Positions 1 to 7,089 of a stretch of DNA of 21,874 nucleotides are shown one piece after another. Made by a program: the position numbers and the translations under genes. The stretch covers positions 1-21,874 of the forward strand of contig CAZIHO010000055.1 in assembly GCA_964538875.1 (NCBI GenBank), in the 5' to 3' direction. The notes beneath the pieces are model-generated. The model searched no databases. It was not told the DNA's origin and saw only the letters and a program-made list of their open reading frames with translations. The stretch is from CAZIHO01 sp964538875 (GTDB taxonomy: Bacteria; Pseudomonadota; Gammaproteobacteria; Chromatiales; Chromatiaceae). How positions within the stretch are numbered: position 1 is the stretch's first letter; the number at the start of each line of letters is the position of its first letter.

Positions 1-278
1 AGCCCCAACCCCAGGTGCCGGTGGTGTACAGCGTCCCCCCCGCGCCGGAGGTGGCAGCGATCGAGAACCTGTTGCGCCAACTATGGCCCATGCTGGTGCA
101 GCATAAGTTCAGCGCCATCGCCCGCTATCAAGACCTAACCGCCCTGGTGGCCGGCACCGAGTTGGCGGAGGCCATCGCCGAGGCTCGTCGCCCCCTGGAC
201 GATATGCGCTTCGATTTAACCCTCAAGCGTCTGCGGGAACTCGCAGCCGTCCAGCATTGGCAGGTCCCCCCATCCTGA
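1..278 (+). CDS. 3' end of a gene cut by the window edge; possibly the C-terminal tail of a sensor/hybrid histidine kinase
   Basis: An open frame enters from the left edge (first full codon at position 3) and stops at TGA 276-278. About 91 residues are visible. A GTG at 15 could be read as a start, but the frame is open upstream, so this is more likely the end of a longer protein. The visible part is a Pro-rich linker (VPPAPE) followed by two or three amphipathic helices with regularly spaced Leu/Ala. Helical tails of this kind, with a leucine-rich segment and a final ALxxLxxLA-like helix, occur after receiver or Hpt regions in multidomain sensor kinases. That resemblance is the only basis for the functional guess; no catalytic motif is visible. 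I am fairly sure it is coding and unsure of the function. Confidence 0.45.
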   Translation, partial: PQPQVPVVYSVPPAPEVAAIENLLRQLWPMLVQHKFSAIARYQDLTALVAGTELAEAIAEARRPLDDMRFDLTLKRLRELAAVQHWQVPPS

Positions 279-747
279 ATCCGTCCGGTGCCTGCCTAGC
301 CGCCGGGCGGGCGGACCGGTAATCGCCGCGCCTTAGTCCGGTTGTCAGGTTATTCAGGCTATTCGGATGGCATCTTGGGGGCACCTTGAAAAATTCAGGG
401 TGCCCTTGCGGGGTAGGGATACCCCGCCATTTTCAAGCAGGCAACTGCTTGAAAATGAAGCAAAGCGGAAATCACATTTGCGCTTTGCGTCTTGAAAAAT
501 GGCATGGATGGCCATTTTTCAAGGTCCCCTTGGGAGGAAGGGGCCAATAGGCGCTGACTCCCACACTCCCATTCACTTGCATTCTCGTTATCCATTTGAA
601 ATGATACTCACCCTCATCTGCCGGTGTCGACTGGTCCAGTTCCGGTTAGCGCTTTATCAAACCAAATGAGATGGGGGTTTACTGGGTGGACTTGAGCGTG
701 ATGGTGGCTGGGCCGGCGCGGAATGCGCAACCGGGTAAAAAGCTGAC
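279..747. other. Non-coding interval of 469 bases upstream of the AEC carrier gene
   Basis: No recognisable gene lies here. The dominant content is the hairpin array at 381-523, annotated separately, which is visibly more AT-rich than the surroundings. A further perfect palindrome, ACTGGTCCAGT, sits at 630-640, flanked by CCGG at 621-624 and 642-645. It lies about 108 bases before the AEC start and could be an operator, though this is inference. I see no convincing -35/-10 pair and no strong Shine-Dalgarno before 748. A 66-codon minus-strand reading frame (395-595) only reads through the hairpins and resembles nothing known. Confidence 0.6.
381..523. repeat. Row of five consecutive hairpins sharing a CTTGAAAAATG-type motif
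   Basis: Five inverted repeats lie nearly end to end. (1) 381-403: stem GCACC/GGTGC around TGAA/TTCA. (2) 408-427: perfect 8-bp stem GCGGGGTA/TACCCCGC with loop GGGA. (3) 428-457: perfect 13-bp stem CATTTTCAAGCAG/CTGCTTGAAAATG with loop GCAA. (4) 460-488: 8-bp stem GCAAAGCG/CGCTTTGC, one G-G mismatch, then AAAT/ATTT and a 3-base loop. (5) 491-523: perfect 13-bp stem CTTGAAAAATGGC/GCCATTTTTCAAG with a 7-base loop. The motif CTTGAAAA(A)TG or its complement recurs in hairpins 3 and 5, and CCTTGAAAAA appears in hairpin 1. This resembles a composite REP/BIME-type or MITE-like chromosomal repeat, or a strongly folded RNA. The pairing is directly visible; the class is inference. Confidence 0.8.
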
Positions 748-1653
748 ATGAGCAATTTGCTGCTGTTGATTGGTTGTTTTATTGGCGGCATTTTGTTGCG
801 CCGTTTTCAGCGTATGCCGGATACGGGTCCAGCCACCCTGAATAGCTTCATCATTCATATCTCCCTGCCGGCGCTGACCTTACTACACATCCATCGGCTG
901 ACCCTGTCGGAAAACCTTTGGTGGACCGGTGCTATGCCTTGGTTGATCTTCGGATTGGCCGCCATCCTGTTTCGAGTCCTCGCGGGATGGATGCGGCTTG
1001 AGCCACTCACCACCGGGGCCTTGATTCTGACCGCTGGACTGGGCAATACCTCCTTCGTGGGCGTACCCATGGTGGGCGCCTACTTCGGCGACCAGGGCTT
1101 GCCCACTGCCATTGTCGCCGATCAATTGGGTTCCTTCCTGGTGTTGTCCATTTTAGGTATTCCATTGGCCAACCTCTATGGGGAGGGCGGGTCCTCATGG
1201 GCGCAAATACCCAGGAGAATCCTCAAATTCCCGCCTTTCATTGCCCTGGTGGTGGCGCTATTGCTGCGCCCCCTGGCCTACCCCGATTGGTGGGAGGTAT
1301 TGCTGATGCGCCTAGGGGATACCTTGGCGCCCCTGGCGCTGGTGTCGGTTGGGATGCAATTGAAATTGGGGGAGATCGCGGCATACCGCAGGGAATTGGC
1401 GTTGGGTCTCGGTTTTAAGTTGATCCTGGCGCCCCTGATGATCTATCTGCTGTATATCCAGCTACTCGGGTTCCGGGGCCTGGATATGCAGGTGACCCTG
1501 TTTGAAGCGGCCATGCCGCCGATGATTACGGCGGCCATCGTGGCCAGTGAACATCGTCTGAATCCGCCCCTAGCCAATTTAATGGTGGCCATTGGGATTC
1601 CCTTATCCTTTGTTACGCTGCATGTCTGGTGGCTGCTGCTATCCCAGCTATGA
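748..1653 (+). CDS. AEC-family (auxin efflux carrier-like) membrane transporter
   Basis: The product has 301 residues, a normal length for bacterial AEC permeases. It is almost entirely hydrophobic, with about eight to ten membrane segments; the first is residues 2-17 and the last ends at the C-terminus. The family hallmark in the N-terminal half is visible as GLGNTSFVGVPM (residues 97-108), and a second unwound-helix-like segment (AAMPPMITAAIVAS) lies in the C-terminal half. Bacterial AEC proteins export or import small organic acids such as malate, malonate or amino-acid derivatives, so the substrate cannot be predicted. ATG 748 is followed by a typical hydrophobic first helix, although the upstream ribosome site is weak. 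The gene stands alone, converging with the response regulator gene. Confidence 0.88.
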   Translation: MSNLLLLIGCFIGGILLRRFQRMPDTGPATLNSFIIHISLPALTLLHIHRLTLSENLWWTGAMPWLIFGLAAILFRVLAGWMRLEPLTTGALILTAGLGNTSFVGVPMVGAYFGDQGLPTAIVADQLGSFLVLSILGIPLANLYGEGGSSWAQIPRRILKFPPFIALVVALLLRPLAYPDWWEVLLMRLGDTLAPLALVSVGMQLKLGEIAAYRRELALGLGFKLILAPLMIYLLYIQLLGFRGLDMQVTLFEAAMPPMITAAIVASEHRLNPPLANLMVAIGIPLSFVTLHVWWLLLSQL

Positions 1654-1709
1654 CAAGTGCCATGGGCGTCAAGCAGCCACCCGCTTCAGTTCAATGGGCC
1701 GGGGAGCGG

Positions 1710-2129
1710 TTATTCGACTTCCGCAGTCCAGAAGGACAGCACGGTGGCAATGGCGGAATTGAACTCATCAAATGAATGAGGTTTGACGATGTAATCGTCC
1801 ACCTCGTATTGAAACGCGGCGTCCCGGTCCTGGGGTTCGTTGGAGGAGGTGAGGACGATGACCCGGGACGACTGAAGGTCCCGGTCGGCCCGCAGTTCCT
1901 TGAGAAATTCGATACCGCTCATCTTGGGCAGGTTGAGGTCGAGCAGGATCAGGGATGGGGCCGGAATCCGGGGGCGACCCTCACCGCGCAGCATGGCAAG
2001 GGCCTCAAGGCCGGTGCGGGCAATGTGCAGGGGGCTGGAAAAGCGATTCTTTCTCAACGCCCGCTGCACGGTCATGACATCGACGCGATCGTCTTCCACT
2101 AAAAGAATGCCGGAATTCTGATCTTGCAT
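1710..2129 (-). CDS. Single-domain (CheY/Rcp1-like) response regulator
   Basis: The 139-residue product is a bare receiver domain with no output domain. Visible signatures are the acidic pair in LLVEDD (D13/D14), the phospho-acceptor D64 in LLDLNLPKMSG, the switch threonine T94 in VLTSS, and the invariant lysine K116 in IVKPHSF. The loop before D64 and the LNLPKMSG motif are typical of the Rcp1 subfamily, which is commonly encoded next to phytochrome-type or CHASE-type kinases (established knowledge). It starts 21 bases after the histidine kinase stop, so the two are probably co-transcribed and form a cognate pair (inference). With no effector domain, the signal must pass by protein contact or onward phosphotransfer. 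Confidence 0.9.
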   Translation of the reverse strand: MQDQNSGILLVEDDRVDVMTVQRALRKNRFSSPLHIARTGLEALAMLRGEGRPRIPAPSLILLDLNLPKMSGIEFLKELRADRDLQSSRVIVLTSSNEPQDRDAAFQYEVDDYIVKPHSFDEFNSAIATVLSFWTAEVE

Positions 2130-2150
2130 TGCAAAAAACCTGTTCTTTTC

Positions 2151-4289
2151 CTACCCAGGGGATGTCTTGCCCTGGGGGTCGGTGACTGGAGTCTTGGGCC
2201 AAGTGAAGGTAAATATAGCGCCTTTGCCTAGCTCGGAATTTAGCTGAATCGTTCCCCCTTGCTCCTGAACAATCTTTTTAACTAAGGCTAGGCCGATGCC
2301 GGTGCTATTGGCGACATCCTTGGTTTCCAGGGTCTGGAACATCATGAATACCTTGCCATGATATTCCGGCGCGATGCCGGGGCCGTCGTCGCCCACGGAA
2401 AATTCTAGTTGGTTGCCGAGATCTTGGAAGCGGATCCAAATGTGACCCCTAGAGCCGCCGTGGTGCTTGATACCATTGCTGATGAGATTGGAGAATACCT
2501 GCCCCATCTGGAGCCGGTCGCCCCGCAAGCGGGGCATGTCGGCGGGAATATCGATAGTAAATCCGTCGGGTGGCGCCAAGGAGTCGATGGTTTCCCGGAG
2601 CAGTTCACCGCTGTCGATGGCGACCTCGGTGACGCGAGTGTGGCCGACCCGTGAGTACTCCAGCAAGCCCTCGATCAGCGTGTGCATGCGCTGGACTCGA
2701 TCCCGCAACAGGGTCAACTGTTCCCGTGTCGCCTCATCCAATTTGCCCCTCAGATCCTCCTCGATCCAGGTGGCCAGGTTGGAGATGGCCCGCAGGGGCG
2801 CCTTAAGATCATGGGAAGTGACATAGGCGAATTGTTCTAATTCATTGGCGCGGCGTTCGGCTTCCTGGGTGCGGACCCGCACGATGGACTCCAGGTTTTC
2901 ATTCAACCCTTGGAGGTTATTCTCGGCCCGCTTGCGTTCCATGATTTCCTTGTTGAGGGCGGTGATGGCGCTCCGGAGTTGGTAGGTGCGCCGGTTGACC
3001 AGCCGGTCAACCTTGGCGGCGCGATTCACTAGGGTCCAGATGTAAATAGCCAGCAGTAGGGTAAAGGCGGCGCCCGCCACCAATACCAATACGCCACTCC
3101 GGTAATCGATCAGGTAATTGCCTGGTTCCGCTTCCAATATCACGTCCAGGCTTTGGTTGCCCAGTTTGATGCTTTGCAAGATGGGTTGGATGCTGGATGT
3201 GGAGGTATTGGGATCCGGTGGGTTGTCTTTATGCAGCCGGGAGAAGTGGGTATAGAGATGGGTGATTCTGTCATCCGGATGCCGGACAAAAAATCTCATG
3301 AGGATTCCGGCCGGTTGCAGGTTGGCGAGGGGCCGTTCCACTACGTCCTCGATGCAAAAAATCCCCACCACGAATCCGCGCAACTCGCCGGGGACGCCTT
3401 CATCTTCATCTTCTTCCGCCTGAAATTCGGGGCTGTCGGCCTTGGCGTAGACCGGCACGTAGACCGCGTAACTTTGCCGTTCCCGGCCGTCCCGGAAAAC
3501 CAGCAGCGGCAGGGATACCTGAAGTTGCCCAGAATTGCGGGTGGCGGTGAGCGCTTGCCAGGCCTGCCGGTCCGCGCCCAGGTCATAGCCCAATAGTTCC
3601 TTATTGCGTTTATAGGGCTGCACATACAGAATAGGAAAATGTATTGGCCTGGGTCCCGCCTTGACCAGTTTGCCTTCCAGATCCAATTCGGTGAGCCGAA
3701 AGGATGGCAGGCTACGGCGCGCCTCGGCCACAAAATCCTTGACCTGGCTTTCCGCCACCAGTGGAACCCATTGCAAGGAATGAATGGCGGGTTGCCGGCG
3801 CAACGCGGGTCCCACGAATCTCCGGAAATCCCGGCGCCCGACCACCGGCGACGCATTGAATAGGCTGGCAATATCCTGGACTAGGGACAGGCTGTATTCC
3901 ACTTCCCGCTGCACCATCAACACCCGGTCCTGGGCAGCCCGCTGGAAAGAATATTCGACCTGTTTGCGGGACAGGACTCTTACTTCTTCATAGGTGTTAT
4001 AGGTTAGGATGCCGCCGATCAGGGAGACCACGCCGATCGGGAGGTAGCCCCAGCCCCGCAGGCGGCGGTACTCACGTAAACGCAAGCGATTCAACCCCGC
4101 CCATATCCACCGCACGCTTGGGTGTCGCGTCCAGTCCCGTTGGCGGGGCGGGACCTCCGGTTCCGCTTGGGTGGCGGATTCCCTCCAGGCCCGGAATCTG
4201 GTCGCCAAGGCCGTCAGTCCAGATAGTTTGTCGGCCAGGCGACCCACCCCGATAGCCCTCGACTTGTGATCCGGCCCTAGGTTGCCCAT
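2151..4289 (-). CDS. CHASE-domain transmembrane histidine kinase
   Basis: The 712-residue product has this order: a basic cytoplasmic N-terminal stretch (1-80), TM1 (about 82-97), a periplasmic CHASE sensor (about 120-380), TM2 (about 398-421), a coiled-coil signalling helix (about 435-490), HisKA with phospho-acceptor H493 (TSHDLKAPLRAI), and HATPase_c. The ATPase shows the N box (NLISNGIKH, 601-609), G1 (DDGPGIA, 634-640) and G2 (TGIGLAL, 663-669). CHASE signatures are the SLQWVP and GYDLGAD segments. CHASE domains sense extracytoplasmic small ligands; the ligand here is unknown. The HisKA/HATPase part resembles the phytochrome-like subfamily that pairs with Rcp1-type regulators, matching the gene downstream. 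It starts 8 bases after the stop of the upstream kinase-like gene. An acidic run (EEDEDE, about 292-297) interrupts the CHASE region. Confidence 0.92.
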   Translation of the reverse strand: MGNLGPDHKSRAIGVGRLADKLSGLTALATRFRAWRESATQAEPEVPPRQRDWTRHPSVRWIWAGLNRLRLREYRRLRGWGYLPIGVVSLIGGILTYNTYEEVRVLSRKQVEYSFQRAAQDRVLMVQREVEYSLSLVQDIASLFNASPVVGRRDFRRFVGPALRRQPAIHSLQWVPLVAESQVKDFVAEARRSLPSFRLTELDLEGKLVKAGPRPIHFPILYVQPYKRNKELLGYDLGADRQAWQALTATRNSGQLQVSLPLLVFRDGRERQSYAVYVPVYAKADSPEFQAEEDEDEGVPGELRGFVVGIFCIEDVVERPLANLQPAGILMRFFVRHPDDRITHLYTHFSRLHKDNPPDPNTSTSSIQPILQSIKLGNQSLDVILEAEPGNYLIDYRSGVLVLVAGAAFTLLLAIYIWTLVNRAAKVDRLVNRRTYQLRSAITALNKEIMERKRAENNLQGLNENLESIVRVRTQEAERRANELEQFAYVTSHDLKAPLRAISNLATWIEEDLRGKLDEATREQLTLLRDRVQRMHTLIEGLLEYSRVGHTRVTEVAIDSGELLRETIDSLAPPDGFTIDIPADMPRLRGDRLQMGQVFSNLISNGIKHHGGSRGHIWIRFQDLGNQLEFSVGDDGPGIAPEYHGKVFMMFQTLETKDVANSTGIGLALVKKIVQEQGGTIQLNSELGKGAIFTFTWPKTPVTDPQGKTSPG

Positions 4290-4297
4290 CTGCCGGC

Positions 4298-5491
4298 TCA
4301 GTCGAGAAAAGCGGGGTCGGGGGGATAATCCCTGGCCACGGCCCGGGCGAGTTCCAGGAGGATTTCGTAGACGGAATCCTCAATGGTCCAACTGAAGATC
4401 AGGGGGACGCCGGCGCCGTCGGCCTCGGTAACTAGAAAAGATTGAATCTCCCAAATGGCGTCAAGGTTACGCAGGTAGCGGCGGCTGCCACCGCGCCCTG
4501 GCTGCTTTTGGCCCCGCTCGGTAAAGCGCCGGATGAGACGTTCCCGGGTCGCCACCACCAACACCACCGGAACCACTAGGGCATCCTGGGCCATCGTGGC
4601 CATGTCCAACCGGGTAGGGATGACATGCACCCCATCCAGGATCAGGTCCTGCCGCTCCCGCAGGGCGCGCTGAATGGTGGCCTTGATGCCATCCCGAACC
4701 GCATGAAATTGGGCCATGAAGCCAGCCACCACCCGTTCCGCGCCGGCCGCCGATTCGGGTGCGTCCGGATCCGCTTCGGGGAGACCCCGCCAGGCTTCAA
4801 AGCTGGAGTAGTTGAGGCTGGCGGCGGCGGCTTCGTCGCAGGCGTAACTGCGGACGATCTCCCGCATCAAGTCCGTGGACTGGGTGCGGGGTACGTTGAT
4901 GACAAAGGCTAACTCGGTGGCCACTGTGCTTTTTCCGGTGCCGGTGGCCCCGCCGATGAGCAGAATCAGGGGCCGGCCGCTGGCCTGAAATTGCTGCCAG
5001 GACAGGTAGCGATTGGCGGCCAGCATGGAACAACGTTCACCGAGCACCCGGTAAATGACGCGGGCCAATTCCCGGTGGCTGATTTCGGTGATGCCGCCTT
5101 TTTGCAAGGATTCCATCACCCGTTGGGCGGCGTTTTGGGCATCACGGGGGGAGATGGCGCAGGCCTGGAGTTTGTGGCTGAGCAGACCCACGGAAAACAG
5201 GGTCTCGCGGCTGGGATCCCGTACCGTGATCTGCTGATCCCGTTGGGGACCCCGGGCATAGTTTTCCGCGATGCCCAAGCCGTATTGAAGCTCCAGGGCG
5301 CGGAGTACATGGGAGCGGATTTCCGAGGTGGTCACCTCTTCCGCGTCACCGAATTCTTTGCGAATGAACTGGGATAGGGAGTAGGCCTGCTCGAAACCCA
5401 ATCCGGCCGCCACCAGGGACTGCACCAGGATTCCCCGCAGGAACGGCACCCGCTCCTGGGATGTTTCGCTGACCACGTAGAATCTAGCCAC
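4298..5491 (-). CDS. 2-phosphoglycerate kinase-like P-loop protein with tandem ATP-cone-like domains
   Basis: The product has 397 residues from a GTG start, preceded by AAGGAG 10 bases upstream. The C-terminal half is a P-loop small-molecule kinase: Walker A GGATGTGKST (180-189), followed by TDLMREIVRSY and LILDGVHVIP (283-292), typical of the archaeal 2-phosphoglycerate kinase family involved in cyclic 2,3-bisphosphoglycerate synthesis. The N-terminal half contains two segments that both read as ATP-cone domains: about residues 5-68 and 88-152, each with a PFLRG- or LFSVG-like start, a LxxAGL/CAI turn, and a final SEIRSHVLRAL or RELARVIYRVL helix. Archaeal relatives are around 300 residues, so the extra cone would account for the larger size. 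It is first in an operon with a CHASE kinase and a receiver. The true substrate is unknown in bacteria. Confidence 0.75.
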   Translation of the reverse strand: MARFYVVSETSQERVPFLRGILVQSLVAAGLGFEQAYSLSQFIRKEFGDAEEVTTSEIRSHVLRALELQYGLGIAENYARGPQRDQQITVRDPSRETLFSVGLLSHKLQACAISPRDAQNAAQRVMESLQKGGITEISHRELARVIYRVLGERCSMLAANRYLSWQQFQASGRPLILLIGGATGTGKSTVATELAFVINVPRTQSTDLMREIVRSYACDEAAAASLNYSSFEAWRGLPEADPDAPESAAGAERVVAGFMAQFHAVRDGIKATIQRALRERQDLILDGVHVIPTRLDMATMAQDALVVPVVLVVATRERLIRRFTERGQKQPGRGGSRRYLRNLDAIWEIQSFLVTEADGAGVPLIFSWTIEDSVYEILLELARAVARDYPPDPAFLD

Positions 5492-5873
5492 CTGGATTCG
5501 ACTCCTTGCTGAGTGGCGACGCTGACCGCCGGCTGGCCGGGGTTCCCCAAGCCCGGCGGGCGGGGACCCAGCATGAAATTTTACGCGAACTCAGGGATCT
5601 GCTTGCGTTCAAGCGTTCGCCTCAAGTGTTCCAGAGGAATCTGGCCCGTGCCGGTTGGCTCATGGGGAGCCACCGCCCCTGGGGGTGGCGTAAGTCAATG
5701 GGATCGGCTGCAGGCCCCCTGGGCCATTGGCCCCCGGCTTGCCAGGTACTCGCGGGCGACTCCCACGGACGGCACGGCAGGAACTTCAGCGCGGTCCAAG
5801 CAGGTCCGCCCCCTCGGCGGGGCGTATCGTCCCATGGGACCGGCGAAGAGAAGGGAGCAAAACCCGAAGGGGA
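5492..5873. other. GC-rich interval of 382 bases between infA and the kinase/CHASE/REC operon; no gene seen
   Basis: No tRNA T-arm, known RNA core or recognisable protein is visible. Several perfect inverted repeats are present: TGGCTC/GAGCCA at 5656-5672, GGGCC-ATT-GGCCC at 5721-5733, and the 12-bp palindrome GTCCCATGGGAC at 5829-5840. On the minus strand just after the infA stop there is a short CCC/GGG stem followed by TTTT, too small to call a terminator. On the same strand upstream of the 5491 start, TAAAAT (about 5577-5582) resembles a -10 box but has no matching -35. Two overlapping plus-strand frames of about 120 codons have no recognisable protein features and were not annotated. Confidence 0.5.
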
Positions 5874-6092
5874 CTAACGGGCGCGGTAGGTAATCCGCCC
5901 CTTGGTCAAATCGTAGGGGGTGAGTTGCACCGTCACCTTGTCACCGGTAAGGATGCGGATGTAATGCTTGCGCATCTTTCCGGAGATGTGGGCCGTAACC
6001 AAATGTCCGTTGTCCAACTGGACCCGGAACATGGTGTTGGGTAAAGTCTCCACGACCGCCCCTTCCATCTCGATGATATCTTCTTTAGCCAT
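5874..6092 (-). CDS. infA: Translation initiation factor IF-1
   Basis: The 72-residue product has exactly the usual bacterial IF-1 length. It is an S1/OB-fold protein beginning MAKEDIIEMEGAVVE, with the conserved stretches LPNTMFRVQLDNGH, GKMRKHYIRIL and YDLTKGRITYRAR. IF-1 binds the 30S A site and assists IF-2 and IF-3 in start-codon selection. The open frame extends far upstream, but only ATG 6090-6092 gives the conserved N-terminus, and a TTGGAGA ribosome site sits just before it. It lies downstream of aat and bpt on the same strand, an arrangement common in Proteobacteria, but has a 214-base leader with its own likely promoter. Confidence 0.98.
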   Translation of the reverse strand: MAKEDIIEMEGAVVETLPNTMFRVQLDNGHLVTAHISGKMRKHYIRILTGDKVTVQLTPYDLTKGRITYRAR

Positions 6093-6140
6093 TCTCCAAC
6101 CTGAATCATGCCCGCGATCCGCTGGGGATCTAACCGGAAA

Positions 6141-6149
6141 AGTATAGCA
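6141..6149 (-). promoter_or_regulatory. Likely extended -10 promoter for infA
   Basis: Read on the minus strand this is TGCTATACT, that is TG-N followed by a -10 hexamer TATACT (5 of 6 to TATAAT). The -35 position 17 bases upstream reads CCGGAA and is poor, which fits an extended -10 promoter. The predicted transcript would start about 40 bases before the infA ATG. This is inferred from motif match only. Confidence 0.5.
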
Positions 6150-6306
6150 CAGCCATCCGGCCGTTCCGGGGGCCGGGCGGGCTTTATTTAGTGGCCGTGG
6201 GTTCGTGCCCGGCAGGAGTTGGGTCACCAAGGAAGGCAACAACTCAGAACCCCTGAATGACAGCAGTCCCCTGCTGGCTGGCGCTGGGCTCCGAGGGACG
6301 GAAGCC

Positions 6307-7089
6307 CTAGCGCGGGTTATTCGGGGTGTCGGGATGTTCCAGCCGTTGCCAGAGACGCCCATCCCAGGCCTCCATGGGGCGGTATTGGTCCTTGTAGTTC
6401 ATTTTTTCACAATTGCGGATCCAGTAGCCCAGGTACAGCCAGTCCAGGCCCTGGCGGCGCGCTTCCGCGATTTGCCAGAGGATGGCAAACATGCCGGGGG
6501 AGCGGGACGCCATGTCCGGATCAAAAAAGGTATAAACGGCGGAGAGCCCATCTGGAACCCGGTCCGTTACCGCCACCGCCATCAGCCGCTCCTGCTGGCG
6601 AAATTCAAAGAAGCGGGTGTCGCCCCAGCGGGTGGTGAGAAAGTCCAGATAGCGTTGCTGGTCCGCGTCCGCCATGCCGCCGGTGGGATGGCGGGTGCCG
6701 GTGTAGCGTTGATACAGTTGAAAATGTTCCATATCCAGCACTGGGTTCAGGCCAAGCACCTGGGTGATGGATTCGTTTTGCCGCCAGCAGCGCCGCTGAT
6801 TGCGCCTGGGCGTGAATTCGTTGACCGGGATACGCACTGGAATACAGGCGCCGCAGCCGGGGCATTCCGGCCGGTACACATGGTCGCCACTGCGGCGAAA
6901 ACCCAGTTCCAGCAGGTTGCGGTACAGGTGGGGCGTCAGGTGGGCGGAGGGGTCCACGAACAGGGTGCGGGCGGTGCGTTCGGCCAGATAGCTACAGCCA
7001 TGTTCCGGCGACAGATACAGCTGAATTCGCTGGGAGGAACGGTTGCGGTCTTCTTGTTTCATGGTATGTCTAGCCGGGCTCCGGGTCAT
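6307..7089 (-). CDS. bpt: Aspartate/glutamate leucyltransferase (Bpt; arginyltransferase/ATE family)
   Basis: The product has up to 260 residues (family about 235-260). It transfers leucine from Leu-tRNA to N-terminal Asp or Glu, marking proteins for ClpS/ClpAP. Visible family marks are CSYLAERTARTLFVDP (32-47), the GFRRSGDHVYRPECPGCGAC block with its CPGCGAC cysteine cluster (76-82), the RRNQRR segment, and QLYQRYTGTRH. The start is uncertain: ATG 7089 overlaps the end of aat by 20 bases, while an in-frame ATG at 7062 (251 residues) lies 7 bases after the aat stop and suits re-initiation. Both keep every conserved motif. The Bpt rather than arginyl-specific role is inferred from co-occurrence with aat in Gammaproteobacteria. 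Confidence 0.94.
   Translation of the reverse strand: MTRSPARHTMKQEDRNRSSQRIQLYLSPEHGCSYLAERTARTLFVDPSAHLTPHLYRNLLELGFRRSGDHVYRPECPGCGACIPVRIPVNEFTPRRNQRRCWRQNESITQVLGLNPVLDMEHFQLYQRYTGTRHPTGGMADADQQRYLDFLTTRWGDTRFFEFRQQERLMAVAVTDRVPDGLSAVYTFFDPDMASRSPGMFAILWQIAEARRQGLDWLYLGYWIRNCEKMNYKDQYRPMEAWDGRLWQRLEHPDTPNNPR

Noticed and set aside
395..595. Minus-strand frame of 66 codons through the hairpin array
   Set aside because: It is generated by the inverted repeats, has no ribosome site or known protein character, and would place coding in a structured repeat.
5506..5893. Two overlapping plus-strand frames of about 120 codons
   Set aside because: They overlap each other in different frames and run into infA antisense; no recognisable domain or ribosome site.
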